Positions 36,490-48,330 of a stretch of 64,000 bases of DNA are shown here, piece after piece. Origin of the DNA: Margaritifera margaritifera. Taxonomy: Eukaryota; Mollusca; Bivalvia; Unionida; Margaritiferidae. The notes under the pieces were generated by a model. That model was not told the DNA's origin, made no database searches, and was given only the letters and a program-made list of their open reading frames with translations. Position 1 is the first letter of the stretch. The number at the start of each line of letters is the position of its first letter. Location: NCBI GenBank assembly GCA_029931535.1, contig JAQPZY010001675.1, forward strand, positions 5,360,501 through 5,424,500, in the 5' to 3' direction. The translations under genes and the position numbers were made by a program.

Positions 36490-37316
36490 TTTTCACATTT
36501 TTGCAAATAATACTTATCCGCCATCAGATATGGCTGCCGTTTCTAAAAAAATTGAGACAAACTACTAGTATAACAAGTTCTCCAACACCAATCAAGGGAA
36601 TATGATCAATTTAGTTAGAAGGCATTATGACACAAAGGCCATTAAGCTTCCACAAAATGACGCAGATTCGCCATTAAATACAGCCGTCTGCACAATTTCA
36701 AAAAAATAATTTTTAAAAAAATCACTTTCAAGTCACTTTTAAGCACCTCTCCCAAATCAGTCAACATAATTTTACAGCATCACGGTCTTTTTAATTTTTC
36801 AAATGATGCCAATAATCTGCCATTATTACTAAAACAAGAAACACCTTCAAACTACTTCTCAAAAACCATTGATCTAAATTTGAGCAATTTTGACTGAGAG
36901 CTTCTTGGAATCAAGACCTTTCAAGTTTGTTCAAATGATGCCTATTAAATATGGCCACAGTTTTAACAAAGGAAAATCCTTTAAAGTAAAAACGACTTTT
37001 TGTCTTCGAAACCGCTCGCAAGACTTGACAAATTCGACAGAATGCCAACAGGCATCAATACCTTTCTTGTTTTTACAGACAATGTTGTACTGCCATCAGA
37101 TATGGTTGCGTGTTAGTAAACTTTAAATAAAATTAAAATCACATTTTCTAGTTGTAAATGAAACAAACAAAAAACAAACATTGTACAGAATTGTCATGAA
37201 TTTAAGAGAAAGCATATTCATAATCCAGATTATTTGGCTCAGTGCTCTTTCGGTTGGGTATTAAGCTAATATGAGCCATATGAGAGACCCAAGGCCCACT
37301 TGGGATTCATGTTTTC
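36490..37316 (+). mobile_element. Tandem-repeat element family C, right part with terminal hairpin
   Basis: Diverged units of about 150 bp carry TCCGCCATCAGATATGGCTG, then TCAAAAACCATTGATC-like and TTGACAGAAAGC-like blocks. The right end has nested stems: GGCTCA (37236) with TGAGCC (37272), then CCCAAG-GCCCA-CTTGGG at 37288-37304, followed by ATTCATGTTTT. Hairpin plus C(T/A)TGTTT is the same end layout as families A and B. The left end is not recognisable. Confidence 0.55.
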
Positions 37317-38510
37317 TTGCGTTATGCTACTTATCTAGTGAGAACATGATTAATTGACGCATTCGTTTTGTTTAAGCAGCAAAAGAGTCGAGTTTCAGTG
37401 GACTTCACATCCTCATTCCACTCATCATCTGCATGCTTGCGACAAAAACAAAACCAGCAGGTTTTTAGTAGTGGTAGTAGTAGTTTTCTGTATACGGATT
37501 AAGTCGTCCTGACGAAGACACCTGCATTCGTTAATTTCTTTTGTCAATTAACCTAATGTTCTTAGATATTGTTTGTGATTTACCCAATTTTTTTTTTTTT
37601 TTGTCGAGTGTTTGTACTATATTGATTTACACATTTTCATTGAGCAGGGATGTAACGAAGATTCCTTGGAATCAAATGCTGCAGTGTATGTTAATTTGAG
37701 TGTGAACATATTTGTGCCACTTTACGTTAGCGTTACACTTGCTTGCCTGCAAAATCTCCCATAAACCGTTTCACCAGATGTTGTCAGGCTTGCAGTAGGG
37801 CTTAAAGGTTTTGTGATCCTGCTCTCATATTAAGTTGTATCAGGGTTCTTTGAAGTTCTTACGCTACACATGACCGACACTGATTGTTTGCAAGATATCT
37901 CTGAAACCGATTCATAGAAAGCTTTCTTGGCAAGTTTCCAAGACCTAATAAGGTTTTTGCGAACTTGACGTCTTGCTAAAAACATCAGGGTACTTTACAT
38001 AGATCATACAGGTATATTGATGAGATCACGTAGCATCTGATTGGCCAAGATTCGTACTTTGTACTTCTCAAAAAACTTTTTTTTGGTGACATTTTTATGA
38101 AATTTTTAGTTCACCAGGTACCATGATTACAATGAGTCCTCGAAGTCGGACTTGGCTGAAAAGTTTTGAAGTCTGATTTGTCGGTTATTTGACGGTAGCC
38201 AATCAAACGTCAGCATTTGGAATTGTCTGAGTTTGAGTGTGAGGATTTTTCATAATATTGGGACAGGACCCGTATTCACGAATCTCCTCAACTTGAGTGT
38301 ATATTGTTCTATGGGATTACATTGTTCTTATTTAATTTTGCATGAAATAAATTTTTATGACTGGAGGAAAACAAATCCAACTGAATACATTACAACTGTC
38401 CAAACTCTTACATGTAAATCAGCTTGTTTATTGCTGAATATCAAAATTTGACCTTAAGTGTTCACTTAGGTTGAGGAGTTCAGTGAACACGGGTTCTGCT
38501 CATAAAGTCA
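37317..38510. other. Non-coding spacer between family C arrays
   Basis: Nothing recognised. It contains a short (TAG)n tract near 37470. Confidence 0.45.
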
Positions 38511-39725
38511 AGTGAGCTTATGGTATGGTCCTGCATCAGGCGTCCGTCGTCTGTGAACAGTTGCTATTTTCAAACAAACAAACAAACAAAAAAGACCCCT
38601 ACCAGATTAATTTCATCCAAACTTTCCCGAGAGCATTTCTAGTATAAAGGCTTTTCGAATTTGTACAAGTGATGCTGATCCGCCATCAAATTTGACCGTC
38701 GTTACTAATCTTAGATAAACATTTAACTTCTCACAAACTGCTGAACAGAATTTGATCACATTTTAAAGAAAGCATCCTCGCATGCGCGCCTTTCAGATAT
38801 GTACAAATGATGCTGATCCCTCGTCAGATATGGCGGATGTAACTAAAACTAGAAAAACCTTCGAACAGTTTCTCAAAAAGTACCGGACAGAATCTGGGCA
38901 AATTTGACAGAAAGCGTTCTGGTATGAAGGCCTTTCAATTTTGTACAAATGATGCCGACCTGCTGTCATATATGGTCTTTGTTATGAAATATAAAAAACA
39001 ACACAATAAACCAAACTTTAATAGCTTTTCCTCAGAAACCGATAAACAGCATTGGACCAAATTTTACTGCATCATCACACAAAAGGCTTTCAAAGTTGTT
39101 GAAATTATGCTTTATAAATTTACTGCTGTATTTAAAAATAGAAGAAAAACTTAAAACTATTTCATCACAAAAATCGCTGAACAGAATTTGACTAAAACTT
39201 ACAGAAAACATCCTCTCATGAAGGCCTTTTCAAGTTTTTACAAATAACAAAACCGCCATTACTAAAATAAAAAAAAAAACTAAAAACGACTTTTGGAACA
39301 CTGCAGAGTAGAATTTGACCAGATTTGACAGAAATCATATTTGCAAAACCCCCTTTCAGTTTTGCACAAATGATACTGATCCACCATTCAGTATGGCGGT
39401 TGGTACTAAAAATAGACGAACCTTTAAATGATTTCTTCTCAAAATTGGTGACTAGAAGTTGATACAATTCTGCAGAAAGCATCCTGGCGTAAGGCTGTTC
39501 AGGTCTGCACAGATGATGCAGATCCACCATCCAATATGGTTCACATTAACGAAAAAAAAAAAAAAAAAAAATAAAACAAAAAAAAAAAAAAAAAAAAACA
39601 TCAGAAAAACCTTCACATATCAGAAGGCATCATTCTAACCCAGATTTATTGGTCAACTGACCTTGCTTTTGCTTGTATGTAGTTGTAAGTTGAGTGATTT
39701 CTTGGGCCTCATGTTTCGATATGTA
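38511..39725 (+). mobile_element. Tandem-repeat element family C, copy with 5' module
   Basis: The left edge GAGCTTATGGTATGGTCCTG nearly equals the family A 5' module GAGCTTATGGGATGGTC. It is followed by seven or so degenerate units with GATGCTGATCCGCCATCA, GCATCCTGGCGTAAGGC and CTGAACAGAATTTGA blocks. The right edge (about 39640-39725) ends GGGCCTCATGTTT, resembling the other hairpin end. Poly(A) runs at 39550-39598 interrupt the last unit. Confidence 0.55.
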
Positions 39726-42640
39726 GGCTTATATAAAGACCTTCAGAACAAGAAGAAAACAAAATCGGTCAAAATCTGCTCATATTAATGAAGTAATGTA
39801 CTGTGTAGCATCTGAAAGGGTGCACTGTTCTCGCCATATCCCATAGGCTTTATTTATGAAGGGAGTTTTATGGAGAGAAAAAAAATGTTATTAGCCCAAC
39901 ATCAGATAGATATTGGCTTAGTTTAATGATGGACGAAATATGCACACAATAATGAAGTGTCTGTCATCTACTTGCGCAGCTTTTTTTTTTTTAATACCGC
40001 ACAGGCTTTTCTCGTGAGTAGATTTTGATGAAACTTCGCACGTGTGGTTATATCAACAACATATTTATTTGGTCGGTTCTTTATCAGTGAAATCCATACT
40101 TTTTAAAATCGTGTATTGAAAGTAATTACACGATGTAAAATATGCTGACTATTGGGCTCCTGTATGGAATGTTTGAAATGTTATGGCTTGTGCAAAAGGT
40201 AGACACTAGATTGTTTTCCTTAAATACCTTCTTTTACATTACTAGTATTAACTGTGCGTAAAACTTTGTATTAAAGTGTTACATATATTCGATTTTGGTC
40301 TTGCCATTTTCAAAGAACTATGCAGCACGTGGCGATGCTAATGTCATCGTCGGCGGCGGTGTCTATTCAAATGTTTAAGTTCTTATGAAAACCCATAACT
40401 ATGACACTACTACAAATTTGATGACACTTGCAATAATTAATGTTTGTGGAGTGGGAAATGCTTTTGTGTTGAAGTGAATTCATGTCCATATGAGTGGAGG
40501 CGTATGTGTATGTGGAGGGGTGGGTCGAAATGGCACCATAATTTCTACATATTTAGATAGAATTCAGTGCATATGATGTATGCTTCTATCTTTGGAATAT
40601 CGCATAGATGTAGTTAGACGGACCTCCCACCCCACCCCCTCGACACTGCTCCAGGGTCATAACTAGGAACTATTCATAGCCTCACACTAAAATAAAAGTA
40701 CATATAAACTTGGCATGATATAATGAATTCATTTTTACAGTTAGCATTGATTGGTATTTTGGTCTTACCTTAGCCCATGGGGCTCAGCCTTTGCATCATA
40801 ACACGAAAACCATTGAAATCCCGACCCCTATAACCTTATATACACGTACACTTTCATCACATGAAAAGGCACTCATGCAGCCAGCATTTGTTCATGGGTC
40901 TCTTTCTACCCTCTTGCGACTGGCTCCTAGGTTATAACTATATGTTACTTGCATGCATTTGGCATGAAAAGGGCAATTCACTTTTTAGCATCAACAGAAT
41001 GATGGTATGCGTAGGCCGAAAAAGGCTATACCTCGTGTTCCGTGGAATCCTTGCCTCTGGGATATGGCTGTATCAGGTGACTTATCGACTATGTACTGCC
41101 CACTGGTTTAGGTACCTAATAGTCGTGTACATTATGGCAAGTATGTTTTTATCTTGGCAGTTATAACTGCAGCATTAGATACAATCTATAGGAGGGGGTG
41201 GGGGGCTGGTCTATTTGGTAGTCGTTATTTTGTAGGTTTTATATTTAAATCATCATACAACACAAAATCTGTAATTTCGGGAGTGTGGCAATTAAAAAAA
41301 AGTAGAAAGTAGTTTACAAAGAGAATGCATTAAAACCTTGAAATTTTTGGGAACACTTTACAGTTCAAGAATATTTCATTGACTTTTCTATGTCCATCTG
41401 TCCATTCGTCAAATACTTAAATTGGTACTGAAAAAAAAAAAACAACACAGAGTTAATGAAAATTATGGAATTGTGTAAGCTAACTTTTATAAAACTTTAA
41501 AACCTTAAATAAAATCGCAGTTGCTACAAATCCAACCATTCATTCATTTATTCGTCCAACCATCCATTGATAAATATATTGGTTTGGTTTCGTGTTTTAC
41601 AGCAGAGCAGCACAAGTAAGTATGAAGGTAAAAATATAACAAAATTGTCATCATATAATGTAATATAAAATTTTTATTGCTGCACGATTTTTTAAAAACA
41701 TTTATCACAGGTAGTCGTCAAAATATGCACTGATACAGGCTCATTTGTTCTCCTGAGGAAAAGTAAAGAAATGTTATTCCCTGGAGGGTAGCACTGAATA
41801 CACAGTTGATAAATCGGAAAATAAACCATAGATTTATGTAACTTAAAAAAAGAAATTGTGACATTTCTTCCAAAATTGTTTGGGAGAACCGATAAATTAT
41901 AATTGGTAGTCAAGGACAAAAAGTAGCAAATATACAACTGTGGCCTTAGCGATCACAAGTATTACTTTCTTGAAGAAAGTATATGAATGCTCATTTTACC
42001 ATGACTTACTTTTGAAGAAATGCGTTTATTTCCACTATTATTATCGATGTTTAGTTGGAAATGACCACAAAATGTTATTACCTTGATACATTTTTCAAAA
42101 TCATTCTTCTTCGAGAAAGGAATGATGAATACTCGAACATCGTACTAAATCAGCCTTCTTGCCTCGTTCTCACGAAATGCTGCTTCCTAACTTCGACTTT
42201 CATAGTGTTGCCAGGATTCATAATTTCCGTGCAGGGAATCAAATGTTATCTCTACCATGCCTAAGTTTCATTGGTCTGATTATATAAATCCGCAGTCTTT
42301 TTCACATGACAAAGAAAGCAGCGGATTCGATCACGTACTCACATTCTCAGTTTTGTACAGAATTTTTTTTTTTTTTTTTTGCTTCATCGTTTAGATTAAC
42401 GAGTCTGAAGGTTGGCTATGCAATGTTGTTTCTTATTCACTTGAATGGAATGACAAAGGATTACAGTTATAGCTGTAGTCACGCTTACCAATCATACCAT
42501 TAGGTTCCATTTGTTAAATAAGTCTTTATGGTGTGCAGTGAACGAAAGGGAGTTATTTATTTCGTTTTTGAGATCTGAGCTGCTTTTTGAAATAAACGTT
42601 ATTATTTGCATCAATGCAACCGACTGTGTGAATTAATGAT
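39726..42640. other. Intergenic or intronic sequence upstream of the zinc-finger gene
   Basis: No gene is recognised; the 101-residue frame at 40861 has no family features. Given the splice acceptor at 42663 this stretch is probably intron or promoter of the zinc-finger gene. A G-rich tract (GGAGGGGGTGGGGGGCTGG) lies at about 41192-41210. Confidence 0.45.
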
Positions 42641-42847
42641 TTGATTTTTCGTTTCTATTACAGGATTTGTCATTCGTGTGCTCCAGGTGATCTTGGATCA
42701 TCATGGCAACAAGTTTGTTCTGTCATCGCGAAGTTAAGTGGAATCTCAGTTCATGTAAACGGAGACAGTTAAAGACGTGAATGGAAGCGTAGAGAGATCT
42801 GCAGCACTCTAAAAACGATGACGCTGTAAATAGATCTGAACACTGCA
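42641..42847 (+). promoter_or_regulatory. Splice acceptor and 5' UTR exon segment of the zinc-finger gene
   Basis: TTTTTCGTTTCTATTACAG ends at 42663 and is a strong acceptor with a pyrimidine tract. The exon then runs 184 bases to the start codon, with an in-frame TAA at 42827-42829, so the coding start cannot lie further upstream in this frame. The upstream non-coding exon or exons and the promoter were not located. Confidence 0.65.
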
Positions 42848-45800
42848 ATGGAAGACAATACAGAATATGAAACTCCGAGGCGTAAATCTCAGAGAATTCT
42901 TAATAGATCTGAATTTTATAAGGACAATTCAGGGTATACTTTAAGAAATAAAAATGTACAACAGAATCTCGATGAATTAAACTATAATCTTCTGAGCAAT
43001 GAAAGAGAACTGATGTCAGCTGACTCAGTCTGTTCAATTGCATCAGACGCCTGCGAGAAAAATAGTAACTCTGGAACAGTATCAGATAGAACTAAGTCTT
43101 TGATTCTCCAGAAGCTCTCAAGCAACCAACCTAATGGCAATTCTGCTTCAGATAATGGCAGAGTTATAACTGTCTACACGTCAAACTACACCGGCTCTAG
43201 GACACAAGAACTTCCATCAAAGACAAGTGCGAATCCAGGAAGACAGTATTTTGTAGTGGAGCGCATCGTCGAGTCAAGTATCCAGAGTGGCGATTCAGAA
43301 ATTTCAAGTAATGCAGCAACTGATAACAGAGTAGCGTGTGGATCTGATCAAACTTTGGCACTACTTAATGTCGCTGTCAGTGGTCAGAAAACCACGGTTT
43401 CTTATGAGGATGGACCTATTTCAAATTCGGTTGTGGAGGATCTGCAGATGACAAACTCGGCCAGTAAAGAAATATATAAATGCGAGGAATGTGACTACAG
43501 TAGCAAGAACAAACATTATCTAAAGCAACATGTTGATCTTGTGCACAGTTCTGATCGCCCATATAAATGTCCCTTTTGTGACTATGCTGGGAAAAGAAGC
43601 CATGCTCTAAGAGAACACTTGATAGTGCATTCTAACGAGCGCCCATTTGAATGTATCCACTGCAATGCAACGTTTAGAAAGAAAGGTCATTTAACAAACC
43701 ACATCAAACTGCATACCACTCATAGGCTTTTAAAATGTCCAATTTGTAAGGATTTAGTCTCAGAAGCAGGAGATAACGGACTCGATATTCATCTCAAAAC
43801 CGTTCACAATACAGAGAAGGTGTATGGGTGTGATTTGTGTGACTATGTTGCACCAAGTGAGCCAGAAATCAAAGAACATATTGAGGTCAAGCATGTAGAC
43901 GACCTTGGATACAAATGCAATGTTTGTAACTTTCTCACTAAAGATAGGTTACGCTTTGAGATCCATTTCAAACAGCATATTATACAATTGGCTGCATCCA
44001 AATCTTCCTTGGCAAAACTACCTGTAGCCAAGCCCCCTGCAGCACTAATTGGACAGCCGACTGTTATAAAGCCAGTTTGGATCAAATGTTCTGCATGTGG
44101 TTTTACAGCTCACGATGCTGAGGTCATCAGAGAACATATGCTAAAACATATCTCAGAAAGTGTTGACAAGCTTCAACAATCCATATCTACTGTTGAAAAC
44201 GTAAAGCATGATAACCCACTGGAAAACATATTGGAAAATGCTGTTTCCAGCAAAAATAAAATTTTTGAATTACAAGCACTCACGCCCTCAAAAGTCACAG
44301 AGTTCGCTGGCAGCAAAACTCCGATGTTATTTAAATGTGGATACTGCGATTTTGAGTCAACTGAAGGACAATCGTTTATGATACATATGTCAACACATAA
44401 GCAAACCAAAGTGCATGGTTCGCAAACTACCTCGTCTAGTACTGCAAATCTTGTCAAAAACACAACTTTGTCCACCAAAGACCATGGGCAGGTATCTTCT
44501 GTTGGCGGTTTTAAGCATTCTGTTGAAGTTTCAAATGGTCGTAAAATGCAGGTGACTTCAGAAAACGCTGTACCTAATGCTTCGCGTACTCTTGACAAAC
44601 TCGACACACCCCAGAATAAATACCCACCTGGAAGACCAGTTGTGTCAAGCAGTATGGCAGTTCAAATTGTATCCGACAGAGAAACGTTGACGTCATCAAC
44701 TTTGCTTTCAATCAAGAGTGGCATGTCACTACAGAATATTGATCTAATTCAGAATTTGAGGTCAGAAGCTGTTCAAGAGCAGGGTGACACGAGCAGAAAT
44801 CAGTTATCTTCAGAAAGCTTCCAACATTCAGCTAAAGAAGACACCGATAACAAGACTAGTAATCAAAGGCAAGACAAGGAGAAGGAAAAGGCTGTGGTTT
44901 ACTACATCACCCCAGTGTCAAAGCAAAATACTGTAAGAAATCCGACAAACGTTGGATTTACCCATGATAGCAGCGCCGGACGATTTCGCTGTACCATCTG
45001 TGGATATACTTGTGAGTATCAGCGAACAATTAAGGCACACATTTGGAAACATTCGGGTCACAAAAATATTGACTATCCTATGTTCCAAAACGGGCCTCTT
45101 AGTATTTACGAAGATGCGGGTTTGACGAGGAGTGAAGAAAATAAATCGGAACCTGTAAAAAATGGTTCAGTAGTTGAATTTAAAGTTAGTGAACAGAGAC
45201 CGCCAAATCAAGGAAAGAAAAGTGAAGCAGGAGAAACAACCGAATCAGTAGCAGTTTCACCAGTCATAGTGTATGAACAAAGTAAAATAAGCAATGTTGC
45301 ACCTGCTCTTGCCCATTTACTCGCAGCTCGAGCTATGGTTGGAATGAAAGAGTCAGAAATACAGAAAGATGAGACCGCCTTATATTTGAGTGATGAGGAT
45401 CCAATAAAGAAAATTGTCTCAGTCTTACCACCAAGTTCACAAAATACATGTAAGGTTGAACGAGATGGTAATTTGCTTCCAGAAAATCGCTTACCTGTTA
45501 AAGTGGAAATTATTCCAGAAAATGTTAATTTGGCCAATATTTCTAAAAATTCCTTGCTTGTGGAGAACAATTATTCGTACTGGATCCTGGCAAGTTCTAA
45601 ACTAAATGAAAATATAGATGGTCCAAATGATGGGCAGAGTGTTCAAGGAAGAGGATTGAAAAGGCATTCTGATGAACTGGCGCAAAATGCTGTTTTATCT
45701 GAGAGTGTAAAGAAAGTAAAGTTTAGTGAGTTGTCTCGGTTTCCTGTAAATGTTGTGGTTGAATCAGTTGATACAGTTACCACTGGTGAGGGATATACAG

Positions 45801-47689
45801 GAATGAGAAGTCAGCAAGGAAGCCCAAGACTTGGATATGGCAAAGTCCAGGGTGAGGAAGTACTAGAGTCAGAGCTCAGTGACTCTGGAGTGTCGTCTGA
45901 GGTTACAGTCATCACAACTCCTCACGAGGAACCACTGGATAAGCTTTCCTCATCCAACCTCTTGTTAACACCTCGCTCGGACAAAAAAGACAGTCAGAAT
46001 AAGGGCAGTGACTCAGCGTTTGTTGACAATGAAGAGGGTGAGCTGTCTTTAACGAAGAGAGAAAGGAGAGTTAAGTCACAAGAAAGTGCCAGACAGAAGA
46101 GTGATGATGTAACAGGTGAAGAGAGGAGACCATCAACACCAGATGGAACAGCCAGAAAGAGAACATTTTCAGCATCGTCTCAAGAATCAGCCGTAACGTT
46201 ACTTTCTCTGCTGCAGAAAGGTCCTAATTATAACCCAGCATATCCCGTAGAAAGAAAGTCTCGGCAGAATATTCTTGTGCAGCCACAGGAAGGCAAAACT
46301 GTGGACGAAAATTCTGAATACTCGGAGAATTCTGAGTTAACTCAGAAACCCAAAAGCGGTATATCTTCGTCTCTTTTGGCAGTGATTGAGCAATTGAGAG
46401 AAAGGTCCAAATCAGATATAGATGACGATGGATTGGCATCATTTACAAAGAAAGGCAACAAAAAAAGAAGTAGGAGGAGCTCAGTTGAAAACACAACGTC
46501 TGCTCTTGATATTGATAATGTTGAGCAAGTTGAAGTTGATGGTGAGATGAAGTACCGGTGTAAACTTTGCCATTACATGAACGATAGTACTGTTTTGCTT
46601 AGACAACACATGCGACTTCACAAGACAAAGCAACCGTTTGAGTGCTCTCTCTGTGACTTTATTGCAGGATCCAGTGAAGCTCTTCAAGATCACATGATTC
46701 AGCACTGCAAGGTTCGCGTATACCAGTGTAAGATGTGTCCATCAGCATTCAATTACAAAAGTCAGCTGAGAGCCCACATGAGGGCACACAATGAGCAGGA
46801 GATTCAGTGCTGTGATTCCTGTGACTTCGAAACCAAAAGTCAGTCAGCGTTGCATAGTCATGTCAAAACGCATTTTTTTGGAAAGCAGCACGCCTGCGAT
46901 ATCTGTAAAGAAGAATTTCCAACAGCTTTTAATTTGCGTGTTCACAAGAGGGAAAAATCGTGCATGAAAAATATGCGTTGTTCCTACTGTGACTTTGTAG
47001 CAACTGGAACACGTGAACTTAAAAATCATCTCAGAATTCATGAAGCGGTGAAGATGTGTTCCCAGTGCGATTACACGACTAACAATGTAATACAGCTTCG
47101 CCAGCATTATACAGAAGTTCATTCAGAGCCTAAGTGTGAGCTATGTGGTTTTACTGCAGTATCAGTACGTAGTCTCAAGTCACATATGAAGAGACACGTG
47201 AACGACCAGCGCTTTGTACAGCAGCCTTTAGAGCAGTATAAATGTAATCTTTGTGGGTACGTTTGTCATCATCTGCCATCCCTTAAGTCCCACATGTGGC
47301 GCCATGCAAGTAATCAGAATTACAGTTACGAATTCACAAATGAGGTCATCAATGCCGCCATAGACTTCGATTCTGTGACCGAAGCCCAAGATACTAGTGA
47401 AGACGATGTTACAGAGTTTGGTAGGATTATCAAGAACAAATTGAAAACCACGTGTCCTAGAAAATCAAATGACGAACCCGAGCCTAACGCTAAAATATGT
47501 TGCTGGGTAACTTTCCGATGCTGCCAGTGTGGATTCGAAACGATCAACAAAGCTGAGTTGAATTTGCATATGAGAGTGCACTCAGATGTCATTAAGTTTA
47601 CTCTTGAGGTTCCAGCAAAGCTGTCATCAGATCAAACTCGGAGTCCGGCATCAAAGAGGTTTGGCACCAGAGTTTCACAGCAAATATGA
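42848..47689 (+). CDS. Large multi-C2H2 zinc-finger protein, ZNF507-like
   Basis: The product has 1613 residues and is probably a nuclear DNA-binding transcriptional regulator. Nineteen zinc fingers fall into an N-terminal group and a C-terminal group. N-terminal fingers start at about 210, 239, 267, 295 (long inter-ligand loop), 326, 355, 412 and 495, with a single one at 713-735 (FRCTICGYTCEYQRTIKAHI). C-terminal fingers start at 1236, 1264, 1292, 1319, 1348 (fourth ligand Cys, not His), 1376, 1402, 1428, 1464 and 1556. Only some linkers are TGEKP-like. The long middle (about 740-1230) is Ser/Glu/Lys-rich and probably disordered, with a basic nuclear-localisation-like patch KKGNKKRSRR at 1201-1210. 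The whole coding sequence is one exon. The ATG (GCAATGG) follows an in-frame stop. The finger YKCNLCGYVCHHLPSLKSHM and the following NQNYSYE recall vertebrate ZNF507; that name is from memory of the family, not from a search. Confidence 0.95.
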   Translation: MEDNTEYETPRRKSQRILNRSEFYKDNSGYTLRNKNVQQNLDELNYNLLSNERELMSADSVCSIASDACEKNSNSGTVSDRTKSLILQKLSSNQPNGNSASDNGRVITVYTSNYTGSRTQELPSKTSANPGRQYFVVERIVESSIQSGDSEISSNAATDNRVACGSDQTLALLNVAVSGQKTTVSYEDGPISNSVVEDLQMTNSASKEIYKCEECDYSSKNKHYLKQHVDLVHSSDRPYKCPFCDYAGKRSHALREHLIVHSNERPFECIHCNATFRKKGHLTNHIKLHTTHRLLKCPICKDLVSEAGDNGLDIHLKTVHNTEKVYGCDLCDYVAPSEPEIKEHIEVKHVDDLGYKCNVCNFLTKDRLRFEIHFKQHIIQLAASKSSLAKLPVAKPPAALIGQPTVIKPVWIKCSACGFTAHDAEVIREHMLKHISESVDKLQQSISTVENVKHDNPLENILENAVSSKNKIFELQALTPSKVTEFAGSKTPMLFKCGYCDFESTEGQSFMIHMSTHKQTKVHGSQTTSSSTANLVKNTTLSTKDHGQVSSVGGFKHSVEVSNGRKMQVTSENAVPNASRTLDKLDTPQNKYPPGRPVVSSSMAVQIVSDRETLTSSTLLSIKSGMSLQNIDLIQNLRSEAVQEQGDTSRNQLSSESFQHSAKEDTDNKTSNQRQDKEKEKAVVYYITPVSKQNTVRNPTNVGFTHDSSAGRFRCTICGYTCEYQRTIKAHIWKHSGHKNIDYPMFQNGPLSIYEDAGLTRSEENKSEPVKNGSVVEFKVSEQRPPNQGKKSEAGETTESVAVSPVIVYEQSKISNVAPALAHLLAARAMVGMKESEIQKDETALYLSDEDPIKKIVSVLPPSSQNTCKVERDGNLLPENRLPVKVEIIPENVNLANISKNSLLVENNYSYWILASSKLNENIDGPNDGQSVQGRGLKRHSDELAQNAVLSESVKKVKFSELSRFPVNVVVESVDTVTTGEGYTGMRSQQGSPRLGYGKVQGEEVLESELSDSGVSSEVTVITTPHEEPLDKLSSSNLLLTPRSDKKDSQNKGSDSAFVDNEEGELSLTKRERRVKSQESARQKSDDVTGEERRPSTPDGTARKRTFSASSQESAVTLLSLLQKGPNYNPAYPVERKSRQNILVQPQEGKTVDENSEYSENSELTQKPKSGISSSLLAVIEQLRERSKSDIDDDGLASFTKKGNKKRSRRSSVENTTSALDIDNVEQVEVDGEMKYRCKLCHYMNDSTVLLRQHMRLHKTKQPFECSLCDFIAGSSEALQDHMIQHCKVRVYQCKMCPSAFNYKSQLRAHMRAHNEQEIQCCDSCDFETKSQSALHSHVKTHFFGKQHACDICKEEFPTAFNLRVHKREKSCMKNMRCSYCDFVATGTRELKNHLRIHEAVKMCSQCDYTTNNVIQLRQHYTEVHSEPKCELCGFTAVSVRSLKSHMKRHVNDQRFVQQPLEQYKCNLCGYVCHHLPSLKSHMWRHASNQNYSYEFTNEVINAAIDFDSVTEAQDTSEDDVTEFGRIIKNKLKTTCPRKSNDEPEPNAKICCWVTFRCCQCGFETINKAELNLHMRVHSDVIKFTLEVPAKLSSDQTRSPASKRFGTRVSQQI

Positions 47690-48087
47690 GAACCACAGTA
47701 TTTTAGTGTATTTTATCAGGAGTATATCAAGAGTGTGTGTAGACCATGTTTCAACAGCTTGGGTATGTTTTGGTGTGCTTTGGTTCCGTCCAGTAGTTTA
47801 GATCTAGCAATATGTACCCTACGCTTGTATTAAATTGATAGGCATCATTTGAATAGATCTTCAAATCTGCATTTGTCATCACAACCATAATTATATGACC
47901 ATTATACTTAATTATTTATATACCGATCTAATTCCTGCGTAATTTTTTAAAAGCACCCGCAAATCTAGATCGTTTTACTTTACAGTTTGGCATTTAATAA
48001 GATGCATCAATACAATATGGTGAAAATTCACCGTGTATTAGGGTGTAGTTCATTGACAAGAACACAAGTACGGTGAAACGTGTTCGT

Positions 48088-48156
<69 letters not shown>

Positions 48157-48330
48157 ACGATATGCCAAAGTCTATTTTATACTTTACCAAATTTTCCTTT
48201 TTTTAATACAAATAATTACCTCTAATACGAACACATCATAAAGGATACAAATATTTAGTCCAATTTTATATTTTGTGGCAAATATTTTTGCCCTTGGATT
48301 TACAAATGGTGCGTTTGCCGGACTTGTGAA
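47690..48330 (+). other. Probable 3' UTR of the zinc-finger gene
   Basis: AT-rich sequence after the TGA. An ATTAAA poly(A) variant is at 47829-47834. No canonical AATAAA was seen nearby, so the true end is uncertain. Confidence 0.4.
48090..48154. repeat. (CT)n microsatellite, about 32 units
   Basis: Uninterrupted alternating CT on the plus strand, about 400 bases past the zinc-finger stop codon. Confidence 0.97.

Noticed and set aside
40861..41166. 101-residue ATG frame as a membrane protein gene
   Set aside because: Cys/Trp/Leu-rich composition without any family motif, no splice or promoter context, and surrounded by non-coding sequence.
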